From Sipunculus nudus (lineage: Eukaryota > Annelida > Sipuncula > Golfingiida > Sipunculidae), in the NCBI GenBank assembly GCA_026874595.1, contig CM049316.1:33115339-33179338 (forward strand): a stretch of DNA of 64,000 nucleotides, in the 5' to 3' direction. Below, piece after piece: positions 1 through 12,040 of this stretch. The stretch's first letter is position 1; each line of letters begins with the position of its first letter. Both the position numbers and the translations under genes were made by a program. The notes beneath the pieces were generated by a model that was given only the letters and a program-made list of their open reading frames with translations, was not told the DNA's origin and did no database searches.

Positions 1-232
1 TAGTGTATGGCATTTGTTTTAATATTTGTTTTCAACAATACCTAGAAGACGCAGTGTCCTAAGTGTCAATATCTTTCTATTATCAGTCACACCAAGGGGT
101 TCGTGAAGGTACTGGTTTTTTAACGAGGGTCATCTTCCCATGCAATGCAGACGCTCTGGTCACGTCATTCAAAGCTGGGTAACCTCATAAATTACATTTT
201 GTAATGTAGTCAGGGTTTAGTACTTTATGTAT

Positions 233-590
233 GGTTGGAAAGATTAGTTTAACATTAAGATAAAGGACTATCATGTCAAGCATATTCATCAACACCAGAC
301 CCAAGAAATAACTTGTTGTACGAGAAATATTTTGTTCTACGGATTCGCCGCCCCATTTTTCGCAAAATGAAGTCTTTGGTAATGTTGTTAATTCGTGCTT
401 TGGCACAAATTCCTCAAAAGAATGTTACATGTATGAAATTTGGACTAATTTTAGCATCGATCATATACACCATTTAAAGGTGGAAAGATTAGTTTAACAT
501 TAAGATAAATGATTATCATGTCATGCATATTCATGAACACAAGGGCCAAGATATTACTTCATACAACATATTTTGCTGAATGGGTGCTAG
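233..590 (+). repeat. Direct duplication, ~110-bp copies 246 bp apart
   Basis: Positions 233-345 and 479-590 are near-identical over about 110 bp. Both begin GGT(T)GGAAAGATTAGTTTAA and continue through a shared stretch that includes a TATTCAT motif. The copies are in the same orientation, so this is a local direct duplication. A minus-strand open frame crossing the first copy has no recognisable domain and is treated as chance. Confidence 0.75.
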
Positions 591-629
591 AAACATTCAA
601 TCATTCAACCTGTTGCCACGATGTGCTGA

Positions 630-876
630 CAGGCGCTGGTCCAGGGAAAGTGGGGAGGGGGGGTTGTCAAGATACTCCCCCCCCCCCCCCGCTCTCAACT
701 AACGTCCTTTTTTTAAGACAAATTTTATGAAAGACAGGGGGTTTTCGGGGTCATGACCCCCCCACCCCCCCCCCCCCCCCCCCCACCCCCGCTCTTAACC
801 AACGACCTTTTGAAGACAATTTTTATGCATGACACCCGTTGACCCCTCCCCCCAAAAAATCCTGGATCCGCACCTG
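630..876. mobile_element. C-rich foldback/MITE-like element, copy 1
   Basis: The ends are inverted repeats. The left end 630-647 reads CAGGCGCTGGTCCAGGGA. The right end 859-876, on the other strand, reads CAGGTGCGGATCCAGGAT, a 14 of 18 match. The 247-bp interior is mostly C homopolymer with two copies of a 'CTCTNAACNAACG' word. A related element lies at 21202-21438. There is no coding capacity. No exact target duplication is clear, although GCTG occurs at both flanks. Confidence 0.6.
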
Positions 877-1266
877 GCTGTTTGCCAGTCGAGTGTGGTC
901 ATGTGTAGCTGTTTGTGACTACAGGGTCCTGATACGTACCAAAGGGTCTGGTATCGCACGTGATAAATGATTCTTAATGTTGTGAAGATTTTATAATTAA
1001 CAACAACATTTGTTGTCGCCCACGCATTCTTTATTCAGTTTTGGCACAGGCACTCGACACATAAACAGACCCCCTGTAGGCGATAATAAATGCATTACAG
1101 AGTCCCTCCTGTCCTTTCTGTTCAGACATTTCTTAGCACTAATAAAACTTGTTTTTCTTTACTTTGAGTTGCTTTTTATCTGGTTTATGCAGTTGTCTCA
1201 TTAAAAAACATTTTTTCATAAAACGGCATCTTTACCTACGTTCCCTTGGATGATATATGGCACATA
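877..1266. other. No supported feature
   Basis: Only short chance open frames were seen here. There is no domain, repeat or splice-flanked coding stretch that I can support. Confidence 0.5.
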
Positions 1267-1370
1267 GGGGATTAATGGGGAAACCGATTTTCGCCCCAGC
1301 TGAGAATCGAACTCATGATCTACTAGTATTGTGTCCTGTTCTCTGACCCTAGACCACAGGAGCCTGAACC
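1267..1370 (-). mobile_element. tRNA-derived SINE head, degraded
   Basis: Read on the minus strand, this has a box-A-like TGGTCTAGGGTCAGAG and a box-B-like GAGTTCGATTC at tRNA spacing, followed by a short body starting GGGGCGAAAATCGG. The body differs from that of the other SINEs in this window, so it is another subfamily or a fragment. It is not a functional tRNA gene because the stems do not close. Confidence 0.5.
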
Positions 1371-3904
1371 ATATATTTAATGTGTTGTATTATTTCCTTC
1401 CTAATTTATAGTTTTATCTCGGTACATTTTCAGTAAATCTACACATTCGGTAAAACTTCAATTACCTCCAGGACAAAATAACGTGATTGTATTACACGTG
1501 TTTGTCATTCATTGAACAATTAATCTTCATAATTCAGGCGTTGCATTAAAACTTTCAAATACACGTAAAAGTCTTACCACAAAACACATACAAAGTTCCT
1601 CGGGGCAAACGATGCAGACAGATTTTCCCGAGTAAATAATCCATAGGTGAAATACAAGAAGACTACTTCTTGATAAAAAAAGGTTTTTGCCATAGATGTC
1701 GTGCTTTTTGTGGAGAAAAATCAATCCCGCCAAATAATATCAGGATCAGATAACACGGTATGGTCTGGAATAAATGTTTGATGTAAAATGGATTTTTTTT
1801 CTTCTGCTAAACCTCCTCCGCCATGTTTGCTTAAGCTCTGAGGCCGTTCTCTCATTATAAATTACTTGCTTTACGATCGATTCGCGGAACATTTTCAGGA
1901 CAGCTGTGATATTGCGTTGATATAACTAATCACGTATTAGTTTGAAGGTCCCAGCGCATGACTGAACGTGTGGTAACTCAGTCCTGACTTTCTGACTCGT
2001 GCTCCGTTCTCCTGAATACTAATCAGAAATTTAGCTGATGTACTTAATCTGTTATATTTCTTGCTGGGTCGTGTGATTGTGATATGCTATTATTTGCTCA
2101 TGCATTAATATATCACAAGGATGTAATTATGTCATCAGCACCTAGCTAACGATTATGATTATGGTTATTTTAGGGTTTAATGATGAAAGGATATTAATTT
2201 AACACATTCGCTCCATCATTGTAATATACACATATTCAGCCCAAAAGTAGTGGTTCGAACCAAAGTATCTTTTTATTAACGTTTGCCTGGAATCTTTGAA
2301 ATAATGAATTTCAAGACAAGATAATTAGTGCTTTTTTTATTCTCCTGTGCAGGTTTGCGCTAGATCTACAATATGGCTGATTTTTTTCAGCTATAATTGA
2401 CAGATTATTAACGACAGTTTCGGATGCTGAACATTCTACGGGGAAAAAGGAGGGTTTTCCAGACCTGGAATTTGCCTAAAGATATCGAATGATAATAATT
2501 AAAAAAAGAACATTTCAAAAGATGATTTTGCTTGATAATAAATATATTTCATTATGTCGCCTTTTGAATACATATAGATCAATAATACAGCTGTAGAAAT
2601 AAAACCCGCGAGTTGAACGTAATTTTGGGACAGAGTAGATTCATCGTTGATACTACGGCACACCCGGGGACCCTCAACCCTGACGGCCGACACGTTAACG
2701 ACCTAACTATACATTACACTGTTAAAGCAATGTATATATCCATGTATATTAAAAATAAGCAAGTCTTAATGAACCTGAAAGATTACTATAATTACTCAAC
2801 GGCGACCTCGTCGGACAGAGTGTACTGCCTTAACACAAGTTAAATCGATTCCACTGGCAGAGATTTAAACCTCGGAGAAATAGGTCTGTAAAGTTGTGGC
2901 CTATGGATTCCAAAATGAAAACCCTGACGTAAGTCAGTAAGTGAAATATGTCATAGTATATAAATTATTGCTGAGAAACTGAAAATAAACTTATAAAGCA
3001 ACACTAGCTGGCCAAGTGTGGACGGAGTCCAGGGACTGCAGCCCCCGCCCGTTTATTTAGATATGCATGCCCACCTCTATCTGGCTTTAATATCCTCTGA
3101 GGTCGTATATGTCATGTGTCCGTGAAACGGTCCTTATAGATTTTATTTTTCCTCCACAAAGACTTTTTTGCACTGGTTCCTTTGACCCTCCCTATTAGGT
3201 TGTTAATTTAGACGGGAGTACATGACACTTTCTTTTCTTAACCGATCAAAAACACCCTATAGTGAATGTAATTTTTGGTAAAGCTACCCGCTTTCATATT
3301 TAATGCTTAACCTACTTTTCGTACCTAGCGGCTCTTTGAATCTATATAGATATCGCAAAATCCTTGAATTTTCAAGTTAAAGTACCTTTTCAGGCCAAGA
3401 CAAACTACACTAACAGTCGATGGGTTATGCAAAATATGATCAAATTTCATTTCAATTTCGTTTCCAAGCTAGCATCAATAAAATACATATTATACAAGCT
3501 ACCTAAATTGAGTCCCACGACAAGATTTTACTTGCAAACAGATCACGGAATTGTTTAGTCTGGCCAATTGTCTCTTCTGTATGATCCATTATACCATACA
3601 AACGTTTACAATATAAATTTCGGACAAAAAAGGAGATAAATATACGAACGTCTGCTGGATAATGGAAAGTATAATATATTACCAATCGGCACCAAGATAT
3701 CTTTAGTGACCATTGTTTCAATCTAAAGAATGCTGACCACATTAGTTTCATTTAGCTATCTCATATATCATTGTAAACTTGAAAAAGTTTTCGATGGTAT
3801 AAATAAATCGTGTCTTGGACAGGTGGTTATATTTTCTTTCCTAATCTCCCTGAGTCAAATGTATTGATTTATAGAGTGAATAAAGTTATTTGTAGCGTAT
3901 GAGA

Positions 3905-3908
<4 letters not shown>
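1371..3908. other. Non-coding, nothing supported
   Basis: This AT-rich stretch contains scattered 60-80 codon open frames on both strands, without domain signatures or convincing splice context. One minus-strand frame near 1530-1730 crosses a GT-AG-like donor at about 1572, but nothing else supports an exon. Confidence 0.5.

Positions 3909-3957
<49 letters not shown>
3909..3957. repeat. (TA)n microsatellite
   Basis: About 24 uninterrupted TA dinucleotides lie about 135 bp before the tandem-repeat element that follows. Confidence 0.95.
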
Positions 3958-3959
<2 letters not shown>

Positions 3960-4199
3960 TAATTAAAGGTCCGTATAATTGACCTCCGGCTTCATTTGTA
4001 ATCCCATGGGCCTTTTCAGATGAGAAAATGTGACGGGAAAAATTCAAAAGGGTACTTGCAGAAGTATCCTCCCCCTACCAACCAAGAACAAGTGGCCCAT
4101 GGGCCATGACGCTCAGCTGAATTCAAGGAATGTTGAACAATGAGCAAAATAACTGCCAGAGTGCAAACAATTCATTAATATAGTGAAGAGTCCTTAGAA

Positions 4200-6945
4200 A
4201 TGGGTTTTAGTGGGCTTTTGGGCAGATGACAACTTCATTTGAAGGTCTCATAAATAGAAAAAAAAAATGCGCAAAAATTTGAAAAAAAAAGTAGTGCCAC
4301 CAGTCTGCAGGAACTGATGAAACACTCCATGGTCAATATATATCCAAAGAATCATGGCTATCAAGGCATTAGTTATTCAGATACTTGAGCTTTTGTTTGT
4401 ATCAAATTTTTAATTATTCTTGGGGGGTATTTATGAGCCCTATAGCTCGGAAAATATGGGTAACAGAAACCTAATTTCAGGTTTCCAAGGAGATTTTTCA
4501 TTAGTCTCCCTGGATGTCAAGTAAGAAAATTCTAGGTTCAGCAGTTACAGTTTTTGCCAATTAACAGATGACCACTTCATTTGATGGTCTCATAAATAGA
4601 GAAAAAATCCTTAAAAATTGAAAAAAAATATAAGTGGCGCCACCAGTTTGCAGGAAATTGTGGAACACTCCATGATCAATATGCCTGCAAAGAATCATGG
4701 AGATCAATGCATTAGTTATTCAGATACTGGAGCTTTTGTATCAAATTTTTAATTAATCTGTGGAGTACTTACTACGAAGGAACTGGGTAACAGAGACCTA
4801 AATTCATGTTTTCACAGAAACTTTTCATTGACCTTCCTGGATATTAAGTTTGAAGATTCCAGGTCCAGTGGTTACGATTTGTTCCCTGTTAACAGATGAC
4901 AGTTTCATTGCAGGTCTGAAAAAAAGAGAAAAAAATATATAAAAATTGGAAAAAACATAGGTGGCACTACCAGTCTACAGGAAGTGATAGAACATCCCAT
5001 GATCAATGTTCATGCAAAGATCATGGTGATCAATGCAGTAGTTATTCAGATACTTGAGCATTTGTATCAAATTTTGTATTATTCTGGGGGGTACTTCGGA
5101 GCCCCATAGCTGCAAGGATATGGGTAACAGAGACCTAATTTCAGGTTTTCAAGGAGATTTTTCATAGACTTCCCTGGATGTTATGTTTGAAGATTCCAGG
5201 TCCAGTGGTCACGATTTGTGCCCTGTTAACAGATGACAGTTTCACTGCAGGTCTGAAAAAAAAGAAAAAAATATATAAAAATTGGAAAAAATATAGGTGG
5301 CGCTACCAGTCTGCAGGAAGTGATGGAACATCCCATGATCAATATGCATGCAAAGAATCATGGTGATCAATGCAGTAGTCATTCAGATACTTGAGCTTTT
5401 GTATCAAATTTTGTATTATTCTGGGGGGTACTTCGGATCCCCATAGCTCCAAGGATATGGGTAACAGAGACCTAATTTCAGGTTTTCAAGGAGATTTTTC
5501 ATGGACTTCCCTTGATGTTATGTTTGAAGATTCCAGGTCCAGTGGTTACGATTTATGCCCTGTTAACAGATGACAGTTTCATTGCAGGTCTGAAAAAAAA
5601 AGAAAAAAATCGAAAAAATTGGAAAAAATACAGGTGGCGCTACCAGTCTGCAGGAAGTGATGGAACATCCCATGATCAATATTCATGCAAAGAATCATGG
5701 TGATCAATGCAGTAGTTATTCAGATACTTGAGCTTTTGTATCAAATTTTGCATTATTCTGGGGGGTACTTTGGAGCCCCGTAGCTCGAAGGATATGGGTA
5801 ACAGAGACCTAATTTCAGGTTTTCAAGGAGATTTTTCATGGACTTCCCTGAATATTAAGTTTGAAGATTCCAGGTCCAGTGGTTACAATTTGTGCCTTGT
5901 TAAAGGACAACCGGACGGCAGGACGGACGACGGACAAAGGGTGATCGCTATAGCTCAGATGATCTTTCAGTCAGCTGAGCTAAAAAATGCAGGTGGCGCC
6001 ACCAGACTGCAGAAACTGATGACACATTCCATGATCAATATCCATGCAAAGAATCATGATGATCAATGCAATAGTTGTTCAGATACTTGAGCTTTTGTAT
6101 CGAATTTTCCATTATTCAGGGGGGTACTTAAGAGCCCCATAGCTCAGAGGTTATGGGTAACAGAGACCTAATTTCAGGTTTCCAAAGAGACTTTTTATAG
6201 GTCTCCCTGCATGTCAAGAGAGAAAATTCTAGGTCTATCGGTTACGATTTGTGCCCTGTTAACAGATGACCGCATCTTAAGAGGTTCGCAAAAATAGAGA
6301 AAAAAATCCTAAAAAATCGAAAAAATACAGGTGGCGCCACCAGTCTGCAGAAACTGATGAAACACTCCATGATCAATATCCATGCAAAAAAATCATGGTG
6401 ATCAATGCATTAGTTGTTCAGATACTAGAGCTTTTGTATCAAATTTCCATTAATCTGGGGGGGGGGGTACTTCGGAGCCCCATAGCTCAGAGGTTATGGG
6501 TAACAGAGACCTAATTTTAAGTTTCCAAGGAGACTTTTCATGGGCCTCTCTGCATGGCGAGAGAGAACATTCTAGGTCCAGTCGTTACGATTTGTGCCCT
6601 GTTAACAGATGACCGCATCTTAAGAGGTCTCAAAAATAGAGAAAAAAATCGTTAAAAAAATCGAAAAAATACAGGTGGCGCCACCAGTCTGCAGAAACTG
6701 ATGAAACACTCCATGATCAACATTCATGCAAAAAATCATGCTGATCAATGCATTGGTTGTTCAGATACTTTAGCTTTTGTATCAAATTTTGCATTATTCT
6801 GGGGGGTACTTTGGAGCCCCATAGCTCAAAGAATATGGGTAACAGAGACCTAATTTCAGGTTTCCAAGGAGATTTTTTATGGACCTCCGAGGATGCCAAG
6901 TAAGAAGATTCCAGGTCCAGCGGTTACGATTTGTGCCTGGTTAAC
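4200..6945 (+). repeat. Tandem array, eight units of about 337 bp
   Basis: The word GGGTAACAGAGACCTAATTT (or a close variant) starts at 4458, 4785, 5122, 5459, 5796, 6155, 6498 and 6837, so spacings are 327, 337, 337, 337, 359, 343 and 339. Each unit then has a CCAGGTCCAGTGGTTACGAT-type segment, a purine/A-rich linker, a GTGGCGCCACCAGTCTGCAG-type segment and a GGGGGGTACTT segment. A partial unit precedes the first marker. The three 337-bp spacings in the middle are the most homogeneous part. Open frames in this region are repeat shadows. Confidence 0.9.
5914..5985 (+). other. Element terminus embedded inside the tandem array
   Basis: Here the unit starting at 5796 runs into a GGAC-rich microsatellite, then the hairpin TAGCTCAG (5951-5958) with CTGAGCTA (5975-5982) and an A-run. 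This is the same end found at 6946-7065. The array resumes immediately at the GCAGGTGGCGCC segment. The block takes the place of the A-rich linker and explains the one long spacing (359). Confidence 0.75.
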
Positions 6946-6959
6946 GGACAGACAGACGG

Positions 6960-6993
<34 letters not shown>

Positions 6994-7027
6994 AGAAAGA
7001 CGGACGACGAACAAAGAGTGATGGCTA

Positions 7028-7058
7028 TAGCTCAGATGACTTTCAGTCAGCTGAGCTA
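7028..7058 (+). other. 3'-terminal hairpin of the element
   Basis: TAGCTCAG at 7028-7035 pairs with CTGAGCTA at 7051-7058 around a 15-nt loop and is followed by an A-run. A terminal hairpin is typical of Helitron-class 3' ends. Confidence 0.6.
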
Positions 7059-7060
7059 AA

Positions 7061-9530
7061 AAAAACAGCTTATTGAGGACAATAGTTCCATCCAAATACT
7101 TATATAATGGTAACGAAAGTTGACTATATTTGTAATAATGCCTTATATTTAATTTGAAAATTCATTCCAGAACATTCTTAAGGTTGCGTACCATTCATTT
7201 GATTATGATATGCATAATTGAAATATTGTATAGGTAAGTTGATAACACTATTATATGAAGAGATAATTATTCCATAAAAGTTTTATGTTTTAATTCACTA
7301 ATAATGTGAGGGGAACAAAGTACTTGTCCTTCATCCAAGAACTGAAGCAATATTTTTGTATGTTCACGGCAAGATGGAAATTTTTTCAAATATTGTGTCT
7401 TGTGGGGAATAGAAAAAAAGTTCGTTCGCATATAATGTTTTGCTCTGAAAGTGCGTACAGTGACGCCGTGCATAATCCTTTTTTTATTTTTTTTTGGTGT
7501 GAAGTATAAGATTCAAGCTGCTTGACACTATACAAAACAATGGCAGGTGACTCTCATATGTATATTGCCCATTAAAGTCCCGCTGAATAACATAGAAGGA
7601 ACTAACAAGATGATATACGGACCATGTCAGCAATAAACTAGACCTAGAGAAGATGAGGTCCAATGTCGTCCAAAAGAAGGGACCTCAAGGTGATGCTGAA
7701 AGACCAATCTCTGGGAGACTGTCGTAATATAGATGCAGAGAGAGAGGTTGGGTGGCGATATATTACAAGGCTTGGGAGTTACTGAAAGGTCTCTGCTTGT
7801 GTGTGGACAATGAAATAACCTGACGAAAGAGCTGAGACGGTATTCGTGGCATTGAACGTTAGAGACCACACAGATCTGTTGTGTGAAAAGGCCGCTAGCC
7901 AATAGACCTTGATAGAATAGCGGATCAGAAAAGTGCGTATCCCCGTACTCTCTCTCCCTCTCTCTCTTTCTGTCTGGAGTACATTTTTTTGTTCTTGAAA
8001 AAAATCGCTGTGAAAATATTTTTAATGCGAAACTGATGCATAGGCATAATAAACAAAGAGAAAACAGAACATCTGCCTTCCGAAAATGTTAAAATAATTC
8101 TTTAATACAATATATAACAGAACAGATGTTTTCCGACAAAAAGTCAGTATGTTTGGATATTCTCTCTTTATAAACACTAAAAATGCTCTTGTCTGGATAC
8201 ATGAAGATAGCCAGACAAGACAGGAGGAATTTTCCATATAACCGTTTCTTCAATAAATTCGTCTTCTATCTTTTTTTTTAAAAGGCACAGCTGAGGGAAT
8301 TTGCACACAAATAATGTAATCTTATTTAGAAACCGTATTACAATAGTGCGTTCATCACTGATTCGATAATGAACCTATACAACGTAGTTCATCGAGTGTT
8401 TCTCATAAGGAATAAACAAAATAAAAACATTACTTGATTTCTTTGTGGAGGTCTGTCATGCCTACATTATTACTGGAGATTTGACGGCATGCAGTGACGC
8501 CAAGCCACTATATTCCTTTTGACCATGTTTTCCCAATTATCTGGAAAGGCATGTCGTGGCAGTATAAATGAGCGGCGTGTCGTGGAAGGAAAATGGCTCC
8601 TTCGGCTTAAGCGTTGTGACAGAGACATGAAGTTAACGAATCCCCTGCGGAGTTCTTTCCCTCTCGGGCCTTGACTACAAACCTTGAACTGTCCCCCCGG
8701 GGCGGTTGATCAAGGAGAAGTAAAGCTCCGGGGGGTCGGGTCGAAGGAACCCTGAGGACACTGGAGTCAACCGGTTTGGCTCAGAGAGTTTCTAGTGGCT
8801 AAAGGCCAACCTTACGGTATTGTATCATGAGAGGCCAAGTCCTTGGTCGCGTTTTCCAATCCAGAGATTCAACTTATATATAATTTTATTATATAGATTA
8901 CTAACCAGACCCGGGGGTTTAACGTGTAATGTCTGGTGGGGATCTTTAACCAGTCAGTATACTCCCTGCAAATTATCTTGCTTTTACAATTTAAAGCCGA
9001 CTTGGGGTGGCCATCTACGGGGTGGAACAATATGGATAGAGTTTCTTTATGATCTCCAGTTGATCAGGATTGGTATCGCTATCCAATAAAGATGTGATTT
9101 AGAGTCGTTGGGTAGAATTAATCCCATTGTTTTTAAGCTCCACTCGAACTCTCACAAACACCACAAGGCAGATATGATGAAATCACAATTGAGGCTCAGA
9201 CATTCGCTCCTAATGCAAAACATCTTTTTCCGGATTTTTTTTATTGGTAAACTTGTAATGTATACGTAGAAGTCTTATATTTATCAAAACAGCCTCATCT
9301 TGTTGTTGTCTCCTACCTCCTCCAACATACACTGTCAACCTATAGGCTAAAACCTGGTAAATAAATATTAGAACTTTATACTTTGTAATGACGGATGTAA
9401 AATAGGTTTAAAAACATCGAAAAATCCATTTAATAATTTCCTATTATGGTTTGGTAATATTTCTAGCTGAAATGGACCGAGGAACAATGTCGGCCACCCA
9501 GGTCGATGTAAATGAGCGCGCCGCGGGGCT
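7061..9530. other. Non-coding; (CT)n-like tract and one GC hairpin
   Basis: A degenerate CT-rich tract lies at about 7948-7972. At 8693-8735 CCCCCCGG pairs with CCGGGGGG across 27 nt. The 8600-8800 stretch is more GC-rich than its surroundings, but I see no coding signature there. Open frames here are short and unrecognised. Confidence 0.45.
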
Positions 9531-9788
9531 CTAGCAGCCGGAAGTACCGCCATTGATCATGACGTCTGACCGAAGACCGCCCTCGTCCGTCCTCGGATGT
9601 GGCTGAGCGCTGTTACTGGTTTTTAGCTGCTGAAGTGCTGGGAACAGGAGGCAGCAAGCAGCCATCCAGCCAAGTACCAGGATTCCGAACTTCAAACAGC
9701 CCTCCTTAGCATAGCCTAATAGCTTTCCACTTAAAATACTATATCCTGTGCCAGTTAATACTGTCTCAAACGTGACTTTATGTAAGAG
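9531..9788 (-). CDS. Candidate 3'-terminal coding exon with membrane segment, unrecognised
   Basis: On the minus strand a plausible splice acceptor (CCTTTGTGTAG) is followed at once by 85 uninterrupted codons and a TAG stop (plus 9531-9533). The reading starts at codon phase 0. Residues about 33-50 read KFGILVLGWMAACCLLFP, a hydrophobic stretch suitable as a signal anchor or single membrane segment. The rest is hydrophilic (TSNSAQPHPRTDEGG). An internal ATG lies inside the hydrophobic stretch. The exon is locally GC-richer than its flanks. I do not recognise a family. It could be a chance open frame in a GC-rich patch. Confidence 0.27.
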   Translation of the reverse strand, partial: LLHKVTFETVLTGTGYSILSGKLLGYAKEGCLKFGILVLGWMAACCLLFPALQQLKTSNSAQPHPRTDEGGLRSDVMINGGTSGC

Positions 9789-11789
9789 CTACACAAAGGA
9801 TAAGCCATCACACAGATTACCACTCTATATCACAGATGTTGCAGGAATTCAAGTTGAAAATTTCTGCATTTGATTTTTAATTTATTATTATTTATATTTT
9901 TTATGCCAAAGGTCTTCTTCTCAACAATCCTTTATTCAAAAATTTTATTTCAGGGAGAATATCTTAAATTAAAAATTCATTTACAGATATCAAATATAGT
10001 TGCATACTGTCCAATACTTCATTCTTGCCTTGACTGGCAGGATGTTTTTCATAAGCAAAACAATAAATCTCTGTTGATTAATCTTATATTTCGTTTAAAC
10101 CTCATTCCAATTTCAGGGTTATTCCAGAAATGCTTGAAATATTTATAATTATATTTTAATTAAGATTACCCAGTGTTTCTTCTTCCGTCCCTCCAAATTT
10201 CTGCCACGCATATGTTTTTCTCTATTTGAATAGTTGTTCATTCCCTTCAGTTATGAAATGTAGAAGTTTATAACAGAAGTTACAGATTTGAACAGATGTT
10301 GAGGCTTAATAACTTTCAAATACAGTTCCATGTCTTCCTCTATATTTACAACAAGGGCTTGCTCTTGTTACCAATAAATGAACGGCCACTGGTCACGAAA
10401 GAATGGAAAAACCCTAACAGACCTTTCCCGCCACACTATCCACACTTGCGGCAAGCACAATAACTGAGTGTTCGGGCATAATGCCAAGAAATGTTCTAAT
10501 TTGTTATACCTTCACGGTTCACGGTGATAAACCTACTTTTTTTTTAAAGGTGAGGTCTCTGCCGGAATTTCTGGCTGTAGAATAATTCATTTTAAACGCA
10601 CGATGCTATCTTATTGAACACAGTAGATGGAAATTACGCCAGTGCGCATGTTCGTGACAAAGATGTGTTTTACTGAAAAAGTCACTTGCATCAACAGAAA
10701 TGTAAGTCTATATGTGTAGTGTTTGCAGAGTCTGTTAAGAAAACAGCAAACAATAAACCTTCACCTCACTAATTACTCTAAGTCATCAACTATAGGTCTA
10801 ATGTAACTGAAGAACTAAGAGTTGTTTGAGGAAAATGCAAGATAAGTATATAAATATAAACAATCATGGAACTGGTCTCATTGGATTTCCTATTGTATAT
10901 AGGGACACTCTTATATTAATGCCATTCCTTCAATAAGACCATATACATACAGTCCAAATTGTATACTTTCAATAGGAATATTTTGCTTAACATCAATAAA
11001 CGGATACAAAATAGAGATACACAACTCACCAAGGGCAAGAAAGCTCCGAAATCCCGAGCTCAACGATCCCATACCCGCATCCATACGAACATGAATAAAT
11101 TTAGCTTATTTTCACACATACTTAAACATATGCTTATACACGTCATCAAACAACCACCGCTGATGCCAGGCTGCACGTTTTTTACACTTTAAAGGACTTG
11201 TAGATAATTTAGCACGTCATTAAGCGATGCAGATGTTGTTTGCACTGTTTGGCCGACTGAAAACCGCTCAATTGTATGCTGAAGTCCCCAGCTGTAAATA
11301 AATACGACAACGTCATGTGAATTTCATCGCATATAGTACAATAGGGAATATCCAATTTCGCGTTTTGGCATGCATTATGCATGTTAACTGTTTTTCGTAT
11401 TCGTGAGCTAATAAAACATGGTCTGAGTGACAGAAGGCCAACTGCAATTGAATGGCATACATGACGTACTGAAAGCTCATTCGCCAAGTAAATGGTACAG
11501 CTGTGAATGATATATCCAGGGCTGTAATAATCTATATAAGCAGTTAACAATGGGTGTTTTAATAAAGTTTAAATTTAAAACTTGAGAGTCAGTTTTTAAG
11601 GACAAGATATATACTTTTCCCATTTCGACAAGTATATAGGGCCGAATATTTTCCTAGAAATATTTTGTAAAGACTTCCGATGAATTTTTTCTTGGTACCT
11701 TTGAATCCACGGAATTTATTAAAGGAGCCTATTCAGATATCTGACTCCTATTATGATAACCTCTTGAACTTTTACATACAAATATCCCA
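9789..11789. other. Non-coding, nothing supported
   Basis: The sequence is AT-rich. A 113-codon minus-strand open frame at 11209-11550 has no motif I recognise and no clear splice context, so it is not called. Confidence 0.45.
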
Positions 11790-12040
11790 GACAACGCTGA
11801 ATCCACCACATACGCCAAAATAATCCAAACACCTTCAACAAGGGGCTAATCAGACGCACTAGTGTTTTGCAAAGGGCGTTTCGCAACAAGTGACCTTTCA
11901 GCTTCCGTACATAAGCAAAAAAATAAACCTCAGGATACATGTCTTTTTTTCCGATTTGTCACTAATGATGTGTTTACTAAGAGCTTGTAGTTAAACAGAG
12001 TAATACAACCATCACATAGGCATGATAAGGACTTTTATAA
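11790..12040 (+). repeat. Dispersed repeat family, copy a
   Basis: The segment CCAAAATAATCCAAACA through CAACAAGTGACCT matches 28990-29090. Its right part (GTGTTTACTAAGAGCTTGTAG to GGCATGATAAGGAC) matches 48268-48317. This copy joins parts shared separately with the other two, which supports a single interspersed family of unknown class. Confidence 0.55.

Larger units (their letters stand above)
4093..7060 (+). mobile_element. Helentron/pearl-like element with tandem 337-bp core
   Basis: The left part starts with a 14-bp perfect palindrome TGGCCCATGGGCCA (4093-4106), then TGACGCTCAGCTGA. A tandem core follows (see next entry). The right part has a GGAC/GACA microsatellite (about 6946-7003) and ends with an 8-bp stem hairpin before an A-run (7028-7065). 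The tandem core, ACGG-type microsatellite and 3' hairpin match what is known of bivalve pearl elements and non-autonomous Helentrons. No Rep/helicase coding is present, so this copy is non-autonomous. Family assignment is inference from architecture. Confidence 0.6.

Noticed and set aside
5178-6090. Similar proteins in the 4-7 kb array (62-120 residues)
   Set aside because: They are shadows of the 337-bp tandem unit, and the same peptide recurs because the DNA recurs.
11209-11550. 113-codon minus-strand frame resembling a retrotransposon C-terminal Cys motif
   Set aside because: YCTICDEIH is only a loose match to the CxxC...H motif of non-LTR elements, and no RT motif is nearby.
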